From: Aureobasidium sp. EXF-3400
Lineage: Eukaryota > Ascomycota > Dothideomycetes > Dothideales > Saccotheciaceae
Direction: 5' to 3'
Assembly (NCBI GenBank): GCA_024195585.1
Contig: SWBL01000098.1
Coordinates: 85,626 to 149,625 of the forward strand
DNA length: 64,000 nt
Positions within the stretch are counted from its first letter, which is position 1. Every line of letters starts with the position of its first letter. Both the position numbers and the translations under genes were made by a program. This document shows positions 33,032-45,536 of this stretch, piece after piece. The notes beneath the pieces were generated by a model. That model had not been told where the DNA came from and ran no database searches. It saw only the letters and a program-made list of their open reading frames with translations.

Positions 33032-33793
33032 ATGCCTACCAAAGCAGAACTAGTTAGCGAGATCTATCTCTTACTCGCGGCTATCCACCTCCATGGTTTC
33101 GTCATGAGTCAAGAGATGGCATCAAGGATCTTTGATCGCTGGCGTACGTTTACAATTTTCAATTACACTTGACATGCAGACACGCTAACTTGTTGTATAG
33201 CAGTTGTCATAGGCGAACGTCCAGACAGCCCCGAAGACATCATAGACAACTTCAACGCTATCTTACAGCAGGTAAATGGATCTTCCATTCCAAGTCAACC
33301 TAATTCCACTTACCTGACTGTACTGCTATAGAGGCCCGCAAGAATCCTCGCTAAAGATCCTGCAGAACATGTTGCAAAGACAGAGACACCCGAACACTCT
33401 CAGAGTGAGAAAGTCGTCGAGAAAGTCATCAAAGACAGCAGCAAGATCGAACCATCCCGTACCCACAAACCTGTCAAGAACAGCAACAAAGATAAAGACA
33501 CACCCTCGCCCTTCAGTCTGGCCAGTCACTCCAGAAAGCCAACATTCAAATCTACACCCAAAGTCACATCCAAGATCGCATCCAAAACCACATTCAAAGC
33601 CACTCCCATTCCCACTCCTCGCACCGCCAAACTTGAAGTCCCAGCCACCATCCACAAAAAGGAACCCACCGACGAACCATCTCTAGCCATCAAACCAATC
33701 TTTGCCGTCAAAAGAGATTTCATCAACTTGGCCGACGACATTTCTAGCGATGAGGAGGATGACACGCCCTCGAAGAAGCCCAGAATGGGATAG
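33032..33793 (+). CDS. Nuclear protein B of a divergent paralogous pair, unknown function
   Basis: Three exons (33032-33143, 33201-33271, 33332-33793; 112, 71 and 462 nt) give 214 aa. The N-terminal module (AELVSEIYLLLAAIHLHG, then ASRIFDRW|P, then DIIDNFNAILQQ) matches the layout of its neighbour: intron 1 is phase 1 directly after Trp and splits a Pro codon, exon 2 encodes 24 residues including that Pro, and intron 2 is phase 0. The remainder is basic and low-complexity (KVTSKIASKTTFKATPIPTP). It ends with an acidic hydrophobic motif, INLADDISSDEEDD, then TPSKKPRMG, paralleling the SIM-like and TPSK-basic elements of protein A in a different order of spacing. Function unknown; nuclear location inferred. 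Confidence 0.72.
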
Positions 33794-34085
33794 AGAGTAC
33801 CTACCTCTGCTTTGCCTGTTTCGCTATCGTATGAAGAGAGGTGTGGATGAAGGTGAAAGTGAGTGAGCTGTCTACAACAAGTGAGGGAGGAAGCTAACCA
33901 TGCTGCGGGATTTCGAAGGAAGCAACGATGGACCGATGAATGTCGAACGGAGAACAGAAGGAAGTCAGGAAGCAAAAACGCGTTTCGTATGTAAAAGTCG
34001 TGGTATCAAAAATGTAAACTCCAAAAGCCTTGCGCCGCAAAACCCCAATGTTCAAACAAAATCACCAACTTGATCAAGCCTTTGG

Positions 34086-37000
34086 TTACTCGATCAAGTC
34101 ATCGTCATCATCCGCCATACTATCCATCAATGCCTGAACATCCTTATCATCAGCCATACCACTGAAATCATAGTCCTCCATTTCCTCATCAATATCCATT
34201 CTCGTGCCCTCAGCATCCGGATCTTCGATTCGCGTAGACTCGAGTTCTCGCCTTAACTGTGCATTGACAGGATCATTCTCAGCATCGGCTTCAACCTCTG
34301 TGGCTTCTTCTTCCTCCTCTTCTCTTACTTCTGCGCCTGTCACGGACTGTGCTGTCTCATCGAAATCTGTTCGTTGCACAACAGTCGCGTCTTCGATTAC
34401 AGTTTCTTCGCCACCGTGGCCACCTCTTTCTGCTGTTGCGATGTCGTGCATGAGTTTGAGTAGTGTTGTTTGCATCTTGGTGAGAGCGTTGCGACTAGTC
34501 GCATCGGAAGCAACCTTGGACTCGATCGCTTCTGCGACTAGCTCGAGGACGGTACGGAGGAGTCCAGGATCCGGAGAAGAGACGGACAGGTGAAGCTTGC
34601 TCAACATCGAGAACAAGACTTTGCGTTCGTCCTCTGCAATTGAGAGTTAGCGCAATATCTAAGTTAATATAAGGGCAGAAGCACTTACTGCTTGTTTGAC
34701 TGGTCACCAGCTTTTCGAGTATCTGCTCTGCAAGCACGAAGTGGATCATGTCGCTGTCGGGAGCAGCTCCCTCTTCTACTCTGAGCCTGCCAGTCTTTGC
34801 TTCTTCGCTGCTGCCGATAACCTTTCGGGGGTCTGTCCAATCGACAAGCATGCCACCGACCACACTCAGTGTTACCATTTCGCTCTCTTCAACATCCTCA
34901 TCTTCGATGAAAGCTTCTCTGAGAGCAGCAAGGCGGGCAATGACTCCTGTGGCGATGGTGGCCATTCTCTCTGCGTTCGCTGCTCTTGAATGGCAGTATA
35001 CCGGCAGGAAGTATGTCAGTGCTTGTCTGAGGGATGCATTGTTGCTGGTCTCTGGATCGAAGAATGCAATGACCAAGCCCTTGAGCAAGTCGGGATCAGT
35101 GATCAACTGAGAAAGCATGAGCTTTGACAAGGCCGATGCGCCAGTCGACTGAACATCCACATCTTCCGACTTCAACGACTTGGAGAAGGTCTTAAGAACA
35201 GGCTTGAGAAGTGGTGATGGCTCGGTACCGGAAACTGTGGCAGACGTCTCGTCGCCATCTCCTGATGATGCAACAGGGGCGAGTAATGATGGATGTGTTG
35301 TGAGGATATCTGTGATTATCTGAAGTGCAATAGTTTGCAAAGATGCGTGGCCCTTGGCGAAACAATGCAAGAAGAGGGTAATGTTCTCTTGCGCAAGGTT
35401 CTATTATGAATTAGTGACAAGTCATCCGAACGATGTTGTGATACATACCTTTCCAAGTAAGCAGCAAAGGCCCAGACAGACCAGACCGCGCTCTCTTATG
35501 GGCGCTTCCTGGCTTCTAACGGCGGGAATGACGAGGTTATTGAGCATAGTCACTAGATGGACAGTCTGCTCGAGCTCGCATTGGATGTTCTGAAGCATGC
35601 ATTGTGCGATGTGCAGGCATTTCATGTTGACCATGATTTCACGGATGGCCTTTTCCTCATCGTCGTCTTCCTCTTCCTCATCATCATTATTCGAGTGTTT
35701 AGAGTTTTTACCTCGTTTCGCTGAATCATCGTTGCTGACTTCACTCCTGGCGGAATGGAAACTCTCTTCTCCTGTCGAGCTCTTTGTCTTGTCGGCTTCG
35801 TCACCCATGATAGTATCATGAACTTCAGCAATGGCCTCAAGAACAATGCCACAGAAATCACTCTCGCCTTTGTCGCTTCGATCGTCTCCGCTGACTAGAC
35901 GTAGTGTTTCTACGGCAAGTCTGGTCGACTCTTCCGGTAGTTCAGGCATGGTAAGAGCCTCGCGCATGAGGCCAAACATCTTTCTACGACCAACTTCGTC
36001 GCTGTAGTCAAAGCTGATGGCCATGTGAAGCATTTGCTCAACGATGAATTCGCGCTGAACGCTCTCTTCTTCCATGTCTTCATCGCCATCTCCATCCGGT
36101 CCACCAGAAGCAGCTCCACGCACGCACTCGATCAGCTTGTTGATCTGGATCTCGAGCAGGAAACCAAACTTTGTAACTTCGGGCATCTTCATCTCCAGCA
36201 TGTCCAGTAGTCTTCCGTCTCCTTGAGCATCTTTGGCGCGGCAATAATCGTTGAATGTGCGAGCAACGAAAACGCTCTCTGGGGAGATTTCGTCCCAAAA
36301 GGCTTCAGAGTCGAAAGAGACGTATTCTCTGTAGTCAGGACGACCGTCCCAGAACTCGCTCATGGCTTCGAGTGCCACACCTCCGGTGTTTCCAGAGTTT
36401 GCGACGTCGATGCGCTCGAGCAATTCGAGAAGAGCTTCGAGGCTAGGATCGGCGGCTTTTGTGACACCAGGCTTCTTCTTGCCATCTTCCGTCTCATGTT
36501 CCGGGGCAGTGGCTGCGGGCAGCGCGGCGCAGTCCTCGATCCAGCGTTCTCGGAACAGACGAGCAGTGGCTTTGCGGACCGTCTCGTCGCGATCGCGGAG
36601 ACCCCATCGGAGCAGCTTCTCTCTGTGGGTCAGACTGAGATGTCTGAAATCGCCCAAAGCAGGCAGAAGACGAGCATACAATGCGCGTCGTGTTGCAGCA
36701 TCCAAGTCTCTTGCGCGTTCGAGTAGGTATGGGAGGGTTGTCGGTGTGAGGGGCAGGTTGAGGAGGAGGGCGCGGCGGACTTCGGCGGAAGGGTCGTTCT
36801 GTAGGACGTTGAGCAGTTTCTCCAAGACGCCGGAGCTGGAATCGTCATCGTCGCTATCTTCGTCCTGCTGGTCCTCGTCGAGCTCGGCAGCAAGACGACT
36901 CAAGCCGTATATGGCGTGCATTCGGACCGATGACTCCTTGTCGTGAATGCGCTTGAGCAGGGCTAGACGAAGCAGGTGGAACATGTGGTCGTCCAGAGTA

Positions 37001-37572
37001 TCGAGAGTGTTGATGATGTGAGCGCTAATCTGAGTGGCTCTAAATCGCACAATCTTGTCTTTGGTCGAGAGGAGCTGTAACAGAGTGTTTAGAATGGCGT
37101 TGGTCAGGCGTGAGGTAGGCGTCTCTGGTAGAGCGCCATCTTGATCAGCCACAAGTTGGTTGTCCTTCTCGCTGGCTACTCGCAAGAAGATGCCCAGGAA
37201 CTTGACAATACGATCGCCGACGGTCTCGCTCTTCTTGATCGGCAGGACGCGCAAGACACAGCGGACGACCTCTGTGTTGAACTCATCCTCGTCGTTGTCG
37301 TACTCGGCCTGCTTCTTCTTGGAGCTCAGAGGTTCGTAACAGCAGGCCTCTTGGATCTTTCGCAGGTTGATGACGAGTTTTCGGTGGCCAGTATTTGACT
37401 TCTGAGCATCTGAGAAGACAGCAGCGACATGGTTTCGCAGCTTTGTGGTTGGCCCTTCGTCGGGAATGTTGCTGGCGGGCGATGAGGCAGCAGCTCTGAC
37501 GGTTCGCGAGGTTCGTGGTTTTGATGCAGCAGCGGCGGCTTTGGCTGATGAGCCGGCAACTCTTCCAGGCAT
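34086..37572 (-). CDS. YCG1: Condensin complex non-SMC subunit Ycg1/Cnd3 (CAP-G)
   Basis: Three exons (37572-35449, 35400-34689, 34633-34086) give 1,127 aa. The reading frame is open six codons further upstream, but only from a GTG; the ATG at 37572 begins MPGRVAGSSAKAAAA. Cap-G/Ycg1 is the HEAT-repeat subunit that, with Brn1, grips DNA in the condensin ring. The N-terminal half is HEAT-like (FRATQISAHIINTLDTLD, HDKESSVRMHAIYGLSRLA, DPSAEVRRALLLNLPL). The C-terminal part holds the Cnd3 domain (IRERGLVCLGLCCLLGK, HCFAKGHASLQTIALQIITD). Acidic low-complexity linkers occur near residues 650-660 and in the last 100 residues, which end in DDDDDLIE. Length fits the family (about 1,000-1,100 aa). 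Confidence 0.9.
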
Positions 37573-38155
37573 TGTTGTCGTAGATGGCACTCACATGCGT
37601 GAAGCAGAAGGAAACAACAGCCGCCTTGTAAACAAAGAAAGACCATCCGACCGTGGAGAAGCCACGGCTACAACTGCCATACTTTGATACAGTATCCCGA
37701 CCACATATGGCAACTATAGCCGTCCTCTTCCTTGGAACTTCAAATGTTCCCTGTGTACGAAGAGGATGATGATATCAAGCATATAACCAACCATTCTACT
37801 TTACTCTAACTACAACAAAAGCAACCTCGCAGAAAAAAAACAAATGCTGAAAACAACGATAGATATAGATTATCGATACATATGTAAAACAAAAACTCAA
37901 CAAGAACGAGAAACCAGCCGCCCTAGAAAAGAAAAAAAGAAAAATACCATGCCAAATAACAGCCAAAAGAAATGTCATCAACATATGCTGTACCGCACTT
38001 CCTCCTGTATGTTTGGCGAGTCTTGCCCCCCAAACCCAAAATGACTCCGCCATGATTGATCGTCTCGCCCTAGACGCCCCTGAAGAAAATTCTCCCATGC
38101 ACTAACGCCGGTTCCCATGCTTTTCTTTGGACCATATCTGTGCAATGCTGATGTC
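37573..38155. other. Intergenic region between YCG1 and hybrid kinase gene
   Basis: 583 bp holding the YCG1 promoter and the 3' flank of the GAF histidine kinase. An A-rich stretch (AGAAAAGAAAAAAAGAAAAA near 37924) lies on the plus strand. No gene seen. Confidence 0.6.
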
Positions 38156-41117
38156 TCAAGTCCTGCTTGCTCCGCCGCTCGTTTCAGCAGCCGCTTGAGA
38201 AGCAGTCTTTTTGATCTGCGCGACGGCAGGGAAGTACTCCTTGATACCCTTATCCAGCGTCTTCAACCCGAGCGGTTTGACGTAAAACTCATCAGCTCCG
38301 GCTGAGAAGCTGTTTTGCTTGTCAGCCAAAGTATCCTGGCCCGTTACGATGAACAATGCTGATCTAGGCAATGCTTTTTCCTTTTCTATTTCACGGATCC
38401 GCCGCGTTGCTTCGATGCCATCGCATACTGGCATTTGAAGATCCATGAGGATAAGGTTGATGGGTTGTGCGTCCAGGGACGACTCGAACACACTAACTGC
38501 TTCTGTGCCGTCCATGGCGGTGAGGTATTTGATTTTGCGCTTCTCGCAGTACATGCGCATGATGCGTAAATTGACGACATTGTCATCAACCAGAAGAGCC
38601 ATCGGCTCTGCATCAGCTGGGTCGATACCGTCTTCTGTTCCAGATGTGCGGTGAGCATCGTTGCGATTAGCCAATCCTGTGGCGGTTTCGCCAGCTTCAG
38701 GATCAGAGTGTAGTCGCTTGTAGACGGAGTCGAGTTCCGTAGTGATCTCCTCTAGACGAGATGTCAGGAAAGGTCCCGAGAAGAAACGCACTTCGTGAGC
38801 GCCATGAAGTCTCTCTATAGATGCACCAGCAGGTACCAGACACACGGCAACTTGCCTCGTGTCGATTTGCGAGACGTAGCGACGGAACTCATCCGCATCC
38901 GGGGTGTAGGTCAATATGATGAAGGAGTCCTCGGGCGTCTCTGCATCGTCGAACCCGTGGTGAGTTAGATAGGATGCAAAATGTAGTACAAGCTCTGGTC
39001 GCTGCGACTTGGCTGGTACAACGTGGAATCTCCTAGAGATGTCTTTGAGATCTGCGTCGAATGGTACTGGCCGCTTGACCGGACAAGCAAATCCGGGGTT
39101 GAGGAACTGGGCGCGGAACAATGATCCATGATCATCTCCGCCTTGTTTGGAAGATACCAATGTTACACTGCCGTTCATAGAATTGGCGATCTTCGCCGAT
39201 AGAGTGAGGCCAAGTCCTGCACCTCTTGTGTGTGTATCGACCTTCTCATAGGCTTCGAATATTCGTTCCTGGTCCTCGAGAGCAAGACCACATCCAGTGT
39301 CCTTGATCTCAAAGATCAGTTTTGTGTAGTCAGTAGATGCCATTATAACAACAATGACAGCTCCGGCGTCAGTATATGATAGAGCGTTCTGAATAAGCGC
39401 CTGGATACACTCCTTTAAGAGAGAAAGGTCCATGACTATCATGCTTTCATCACTTCCGAGTCTGTTTTCGAACATAACAGAGATCTCTGATAGCTCGTGC
39501 TCAGGGATTGACTGCTGCACTTCGTATATGATCTCTGCTTCGATCAAATTGAGGCTCAAGAGCGAAGCCGGTTGTATGGAGCCGCCAGTCTCTTCAGCCC
39601 AACGGTTGAGTTTGAGCATGTTATTGACAGTAGACATGAGTTCTCGGCCAGAATCGCGGATGGCACCGAGGACGGAAGAGGGGTTTAGCCCGGATACACC
39701 GGCTGAGAGCATGTCCCGGCTCGCCAGCTCTTCAAAGAGCAATTCACATGAGCCCAAGACACCGTGGATAGCTGTTCATACATAGTTAGACAGGAAATTA
39801 CAGGCAAGTAGTGGGGGTCTTACGTGTTCTTAGCTGATGAGTTATGCCTCTGAGGAAGGCCTCCTTGGCTGTTAGCGCCTCCCTAAGCCGGGTTTCTTGA
39901 GTAGAGTCTGCCATCAGACTCGCGCATTTTTCCAGAAACCATGAATCCACATCGTCAAAGACGAACTGGACATTTCTTGATGCAAGAACAAGGTATTTAG
40001 TGGTTGGAAATCTCTGACATGGGTGTGCAATTGCACGGATGGTAGCTTCCGAAGTAAGTTGAGCGTGATTATGAGTGACGATCAGATTTTCAATGAGTTC
40101 CGAGTCTTCCCATAGACCGTCCTGGAAGTCATCGAAGTTGACCGGGGTGTGGTTGGGCAGAGAAACTGTGTTATTGGGAGGAGCGTCTTGGATGTCAACG
40201 ACAGCGTCAGGATAGACCTGGGCAAGAATATCAAAGACATGATCCTTGACGGCACCAGGGGAGGTGAGTTTGTGTGTTTGGGCGACAAGATCGGCCATGA
40301 CTTGACGCTGTTGTCTGCGGGCTTCCCTCGCGCGGGCTACTATCTCGCTTGTAATCATGTCGGCGAAACGGACCAAAGCGTCTTGTTGGGCGGGGGAGAG
40401 AGGAGGCTGCTCCGAGTTGGAAGCGATGCAAAGACTTCCCAGAGCAACATCCTCGCCAGTGTCTGCCTTGCAACGAAGGGTGGCGCCGGCATAACTGCGT
40501 AGGCCGCCTTCCTCAACGTGGGGCGAGTGTTTGAAGCGCCAATCGCTGGCCATGTTGGGCAGCATGAAGACAGTGCCGGGCGGCTGATTGATGGTATGCG
40601 AGCAGGTACTCTCGCGGCGCGGCAGAATGGCCAGAGGCAAGCCAGCAGTGGCAACTCGTGTGAAGACGTGCTCGCTGACCAAGCCCATGATGGCAAAGTC
40701 CCAGCCCATGAAGGCTTGTACAAGATCGAGCTTTTGTTGCAGAGCGAGTAGGAATTCCTTGTCTTCCAGCATCTTGTTGGCGTGGGTATAGTACCAGAAC
40801 AGAGTCAGACGGAGGCGTTCATTCTCGGACAGCGAGGGCGTCAAGTAGGCATCTTGGAAGTCTTGAGGTTGTTCGGGCGGAAGGGACTGGTCAGGGTCGG
40901 GGTTGGGTATGGTGTAGTTTTGATTGTGGGCTTCTTGGTCGAATTCAGGAATGGGTTCGCTCGCATGGGCTTGATCGAAGACAGGACCGACACTGCGCGG
41001 TCGCAGAGGCAAAGAGCGGACATCTCTGGGAGCATTGCGTCCTTCGGCGCTGGGAAAGTGAGGCTGGTAGAGAGAGTGTGGTGGATTCGCTGGGGCAGAA
41101 GGCTCCTGCGACGCCAT
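38156..41117 (-). CDS. Hybrid histidine kinase, GAF-HisKA-HATPase-REC
   Basis: Exons 41117-39824 and 39771-38156 (52-bp intron) give 969 aa. After a ~90-residue Pro-rich N-terminus comes a GAF-like sensor region (~125-275; HTINQPPGTVFMLPNMASDW, YAGATLRCK, LGSLCIAS). The splice rebuilds the H box ITHQLRTPIHGVLGS with the phospho-acceptor H427. The ATPase domain has an N box (LIQNALSYT), G1 (DTGCGLALEDQE) and G2 (GAGLGLTLSAKIA). The C-terminal receiver has VDDNVVN, phospho-acceptor D875 in LMDLQMPVCDG, and the conserved Lys in YVKPLG. All catalytic residues appear intact, so it should feed a His-phosphotransfer protein. It has no membrane segment, suggesting a cytosolic sensor. The signal sensed is unknown and I do not assign a kinase group. 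Confidence 0.9.
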
Positions 41118-41650
41118 GGTTGGTGTTATTGAGCCTCTATCGGCATCAGAAAAGCACCTTCCAGGCGTGTCGAGTGAGCGACGGCAGCGTCACGACGTGC
41201 AGTGTTGATGGGTGCGATGGGCGATGTTCTGAGGGAGCTCGAGTGTGATGCGAACTGGTTTGCGGTGCTTCCTCCTGCCACGCCCGTCCCACCATCTTCT
41301 TCGATTGCAAAAGGCGGGCTTTAACGCCGATGCCGAAAACCAAAAAGCCCATTCGATTCGGGTCGAGACCCATGTCGCCGCACGAGCCTTCGCCTATCTT
41401 TTTCCTCTTTCGCCCCCGTCTGCCGTCTTGGCCCGCCTGTCCTCCTGAACCTTGCTGCAAATGTCACCTGTCTCTGTAGCCTACACTTGCCTTGCTGGTC
41501 TACCAACTCTTGTATTACATTAATGTTGTATCAATCCCATGCCAACGCTGGAATCCCATATCCTCGCAGAAGACTCCGTCCTGGCCCTGCCACCCTGCTA
41601 TCATAAGTACCCCGCCACAGTTGACACTCGCACTCGTCACTACTGGGTAA
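41118..41650. other. Intergenic region upstream of the GAF hybrid kinase
   Basis: 533 bp with the kinase promoter and the 3' flank of the Spo71-like gene. Nothing else seen. Confidence 0.6.
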
Positions 41651-44600
41651 TCACTCGGAAGGATTCGCATCACCTTCCCCTACCACTCTGACCTCTTCCA
41701 CCTGAGACAGTCTCTCCATCTCAGTCTCGATGCCCAGCACCCAGTGATCTCGTTCCGTTCGACTCCTCGCCTTAAACACAATTGCCCTTCCTGTCGCCCC
41801 GAGCTGCGACACTCTCTTCAGCTTGTTGCGTGCTCCTCCGCTCTTTTGCTGTCCTTCGTTGCCATCCTCCTCTCGAGCCCTAAACCATCCTTTGTGCTGC
41901 CCAGTCCACACCACAAACGTAGTCATGGCATCGTCATCCGCACTTGCCCATCCATCTTCGAGGTACATGCGAGGAAGCGCATCATTACCAGGTCGGTTGT
42001 TGTCAAACGTGCGGTTCGAATACAGTAGGTCGTTCGCTGTAATCAGTCCCGAGTAAAGATAGCAACCACGGAGATCGATAGACGCGATACGCTGGTGGTG
42101 AATGTGAGACACTCTTTTGCCTGTCGCACTGCGCACCGTGTCCTCGAAAACCAGAAGATGTCCATGACAGAGAATTACATGAACTCTCTGGAAGATCCCG
42201 TGCACCCGAGGTTTGCGGAACAGAATTCCAGATCGATGAATTGCCCGGCAGTTCGATATGCCGCAAACATTATACAGCTCGGGCGACGCGAAAGATTTGG
42301 TTACTTCCCACTTGTGCGCGAACATACCCACGTATGCTTCTGCCTGCATGTCAATATTCAGCGTGTCCAGATTTTGTTGTCGGACGAGTTTAAACAGAGC
42401 AAGGTCCTGGGAAGCTCGTCGTGTCCAGTATTTTGCCAGAGCCCGAAGTCGTCTTATCCACTCCTTTTTCGTCGCTTTGCTGAAAGCTTGTAGTCGCACG
42501 ACCAGTCCATTGCGCATAAGCAGCTCAAACGTTCTTTCATCGTCAAAGTCTTTTGTTGTACCGTCATCATGATGGCTGTCCTCGACCTCCTCATCAAAGT
42601 CGACGTGAGGGCCTTCATCCACAACCTCATCGGCTGGTGTTGCTCCTCTCACCACATTGCGAACCTCCACGACATCAGAAAGGTTGATGAAGCCATCACA
42701 ATCTAGCAAAGACTGCGCGTTCCGTTCTGCCTCGTCGTGTGCATCTCTGTCATGTCTTTTCCTGTCCTCGGCATCGTTGACAGAGCCTGACAACCACGCA
42801 ACTGTGCCATCGTGCATTGGGAAAGGATTGACCGCGTATATCAGTGGAATCTTCTCTGCAATCTGCTTCGCACTAGGAATGTTGCAGTTTTCCTTCATGG
42901 GCATCTTAGGTGGCGGCGGTGGCTTCGCTTTCGCCGGTCGCAGAAAGAGCAGGTAGTTGTTTTGCGTGCTGAAGTATAATCGCTTGTAGAATAACTTTCC
43001 AAACCTTTGGTCGTTCCCCTTCTGAGAAGTCAAGCGAATGAGAAAGCCTTCTACCGGAGCAGGCTCCTGCATGGTTTCTCCATTGGCCATCTTGACGAAA
43101 ACGGGATAATGTTTCTTGGGGCGCAACTCTAGTTCATGGGTTCGTTGCAGAGCCATTGTGCCGTACATCTTATGCTCGTTGATGCCGTGTACCCATTCCA
43201 GTCGATCGTAGCGCTTCCAGGCGAGACCAATCTTTGATTTGTGGCCCCATGTTTTGAGTACATCGTCGAATTCTTTACTCTGAGCCAGCATCTCCAAACA
43301 GCGGTCGATGATTTTTGAGGCAATAGCTCGTTCGGCTTGCATGGCTTTGCAGATCGCAGCCTCGTCACCATCTGCAGCTTTCTCCAAAACATCTGATGAC
43401 TCGAGTTCTTCGAATGGATTGTCAAGTCGGAGGCCGACACTCAGATCAGGTATGTTGATTTGAAGGGTCCGTGGTCGATGTAAGCCGAGTACACCCCTCA
43501 GGAAGGTGTACCATTCTACTGCACTGGGAGTGGATCGAGGTCGGAGGAAACAAATAATAGTTTGCGGTCCCTTGGCTTGCCAGAGCACAAGAGTTTTGTC
43601 AAGACTGCTGTACAGGTTGACCTTGAGCTTTGCAGGGTCCAGTAGTATCTGGTGCTTGAAGCGCTTCTTGGTCTTGCTCTCGTTCGTTGCTGGAATAACC
43701 TATAGGCAAAGTCAATTTCTGTGCCGCCTGTCAAGTTCTTCTTTACTCACTCGAGTCTTGTACATCTGCAGACACAGGACGGCACCATCTTCATGACTCT
43801 CTCGACATACAACCATGAATTCCCTCCACTTTTCTGTGATGCGTGTCTCGACTCGTTGACTATCTTTCTCGTCATAGTCCTCGTTTGGCTGCTCTGAGCC
43901 TGTAGTGATGTCCAGACGAACAAGCATCTTCTCCACTTTGACAATCTCTCCATCCTTCAATTTCCCACGAGTAAAGGCCCGAGAGAGTCGCGATTTGCGC
44001 AAGCCCTGGGCCATCTTGGCTCGCACCTGCGCCTCCTGCTTCATCATGGGGTTCTCTGGGATGTCGAACCTGACGAGACCGGGAGATCTAAGCTCGTGAT
44101 TGTCAGGATTTCCTTGTTGTGTATTCTGTGAGGACTCTTGATGCGGCTCCGAATCTTGTGCTGTGCCCATCGCATCTTTCCCAGTCGCATCTTGATGTAG
44201 TTGCTGAGCATGTTGGGAGGCGAGAAGAGAGGTATCAGATGTGGTAGGTCCTGGTGTGGCTGGATTTGTGGTCTCGAAAGAAGCACTACTTCGCTCTTCT
44301 CCAGGACGAGGACTGTTTCTTGGTGTCGTGTCGTGATCGCTAGAGGATTCGGATTGAATTGCAAAAGCGGCGCCCGGTTCGTCTACGATGATAGAGCCTC
44401 CGTCGGAAGCTGTTACGAAGGAAGCTTCGGAGGTTTCACGTCTCCGGAAGGTATCTGTTGGACGCGCGTCCATGTGGTCTGATTGTGCGTCGCCAGGCCT
44501 GGGTGTAGCTAGAGGAGTCGGGGTTGAAGGAGACACTACAGCGTGAGCTGTAGTATAAGAAGCAAGGGCTTCTTCTGCGTTCTCTCCTCTTTCTCTCAGA

Positions 44601-45139
44601 AGTCCGGGATCGCTTGGGCCTCCTCTTGGGATGTCGAGAGCGACCGGCGCTCTGATGGTAGCCTCGCCGTCTGACTCGGCACCATCGTCGACTTGCTCGA
44701 CATTAGATATTATGTGTAGGTCTTGGCTTTTATTGCTGTCGCGGGGTCTTTCGACATCTTGGTCCTCGTCTTCGTCCTCAGCCTCATCTTCTCGCGGTCC
44801 TTCCCGACGGACATTATCAGGTTGCGGGAAGCTTGCTCGATAGACTGAGGCATTCGGAGCGTCGAGACCAGTGAGGCGGCGGCGGCGGCCAACATCCGAG
44901 GAGGCAGAGAACGAGGGGGCTTTCGATGAGTGGTGAATGCCTAGGTAGTGCTTGTACCACTCTTTGCGATGACTCTTGAGCCAGCCTTCAGGGATGGGAC
45001 CAATAAAACAGCGACGGGTGGTCAGATACAGATGCTCGGGAGATGCATGTTTGAGACGGTGGACGGTGTAGGAGGAGTCCTCGCCCAGTGAGTCGATGGC
45101 CGTGTTCAAAGTCGCATCTGGGTCGTCGGCGGAGGCCAT
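41651..45139 (-). CDS. Spo71-like PH-domain protein
   Basis: Exons 45139-43751 and 43699-41651 (51-bp intron, phase 0) give 1,145 aa. The N-terminal block LYLTTRRCFIGPIPEGWLK, followed by SHRKEWYKHYLGIHH, is characteristic of the Spo7_2_N region of Spo71/Mug56-type sporulation proteins. A long disordered acidic linker (~80-340) follows. The second half holds PH-type modules: one around VEGFLIRLTSQKGNDQRFGK and LYFSTQNNYLLFLRP, and a C-terminal one from SGILFRKPRVHGIFQRVHVI to the helix ERDHWVLGIETEMERL. In yeast, Spo71 works with Vps13 on prospore membrane growth and lipid transfer; in filamentous fungi such proteins are not limited to meiosis. A PKPPPPPK-like Pro stretch lies within the first PH module. 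Confidence 0.82.
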
Positions 45140-45536
45140 GAATCCAGCCGCAGTGGAGCGCGATCAACAGGTAATATGTACGGGAATAGTAAGGAAAGGA
45201 GAAAGAATATACATTAGAGACGAACTACAGCGACGTCAAGTCATTATGCGGCCAGAAAGCTTGTTGACCAATGTGCAAGACGACTTCCTGCCGGTTGAGG
45301 ACGAGTCTCGACTTGGCCGCCATTTCCCCAGCTGATCGGCAAGCAACCGTCACAAGATTTGACATCGGCGCCGATCCATATGAAACACATGAACGTAGAC
45401 TGCTACCTTCTGTCTTCCTGCTTCTTCACCATTGATAGGAGGACTTTCGTTGATTCATGACTGCATGACATATCTCTGGTGCCTGTTGTCTCTTTGCTCC
45501 CAACCTGCCTCCGACCCCTTTTGCTGTTCCATCATC
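45140..45536. other. Intergenic region
   Basis: 397 bp with the promoter of the Spo71-like gene (-) and the 3' flank of the macro-domain gene. No feature seen. Confidence 0.6.

Noticed and set aside
41744..42956. Several plus-strand frames of about 90-130 codons
   Set aside because: All are antisense to the Spo71-like gene.
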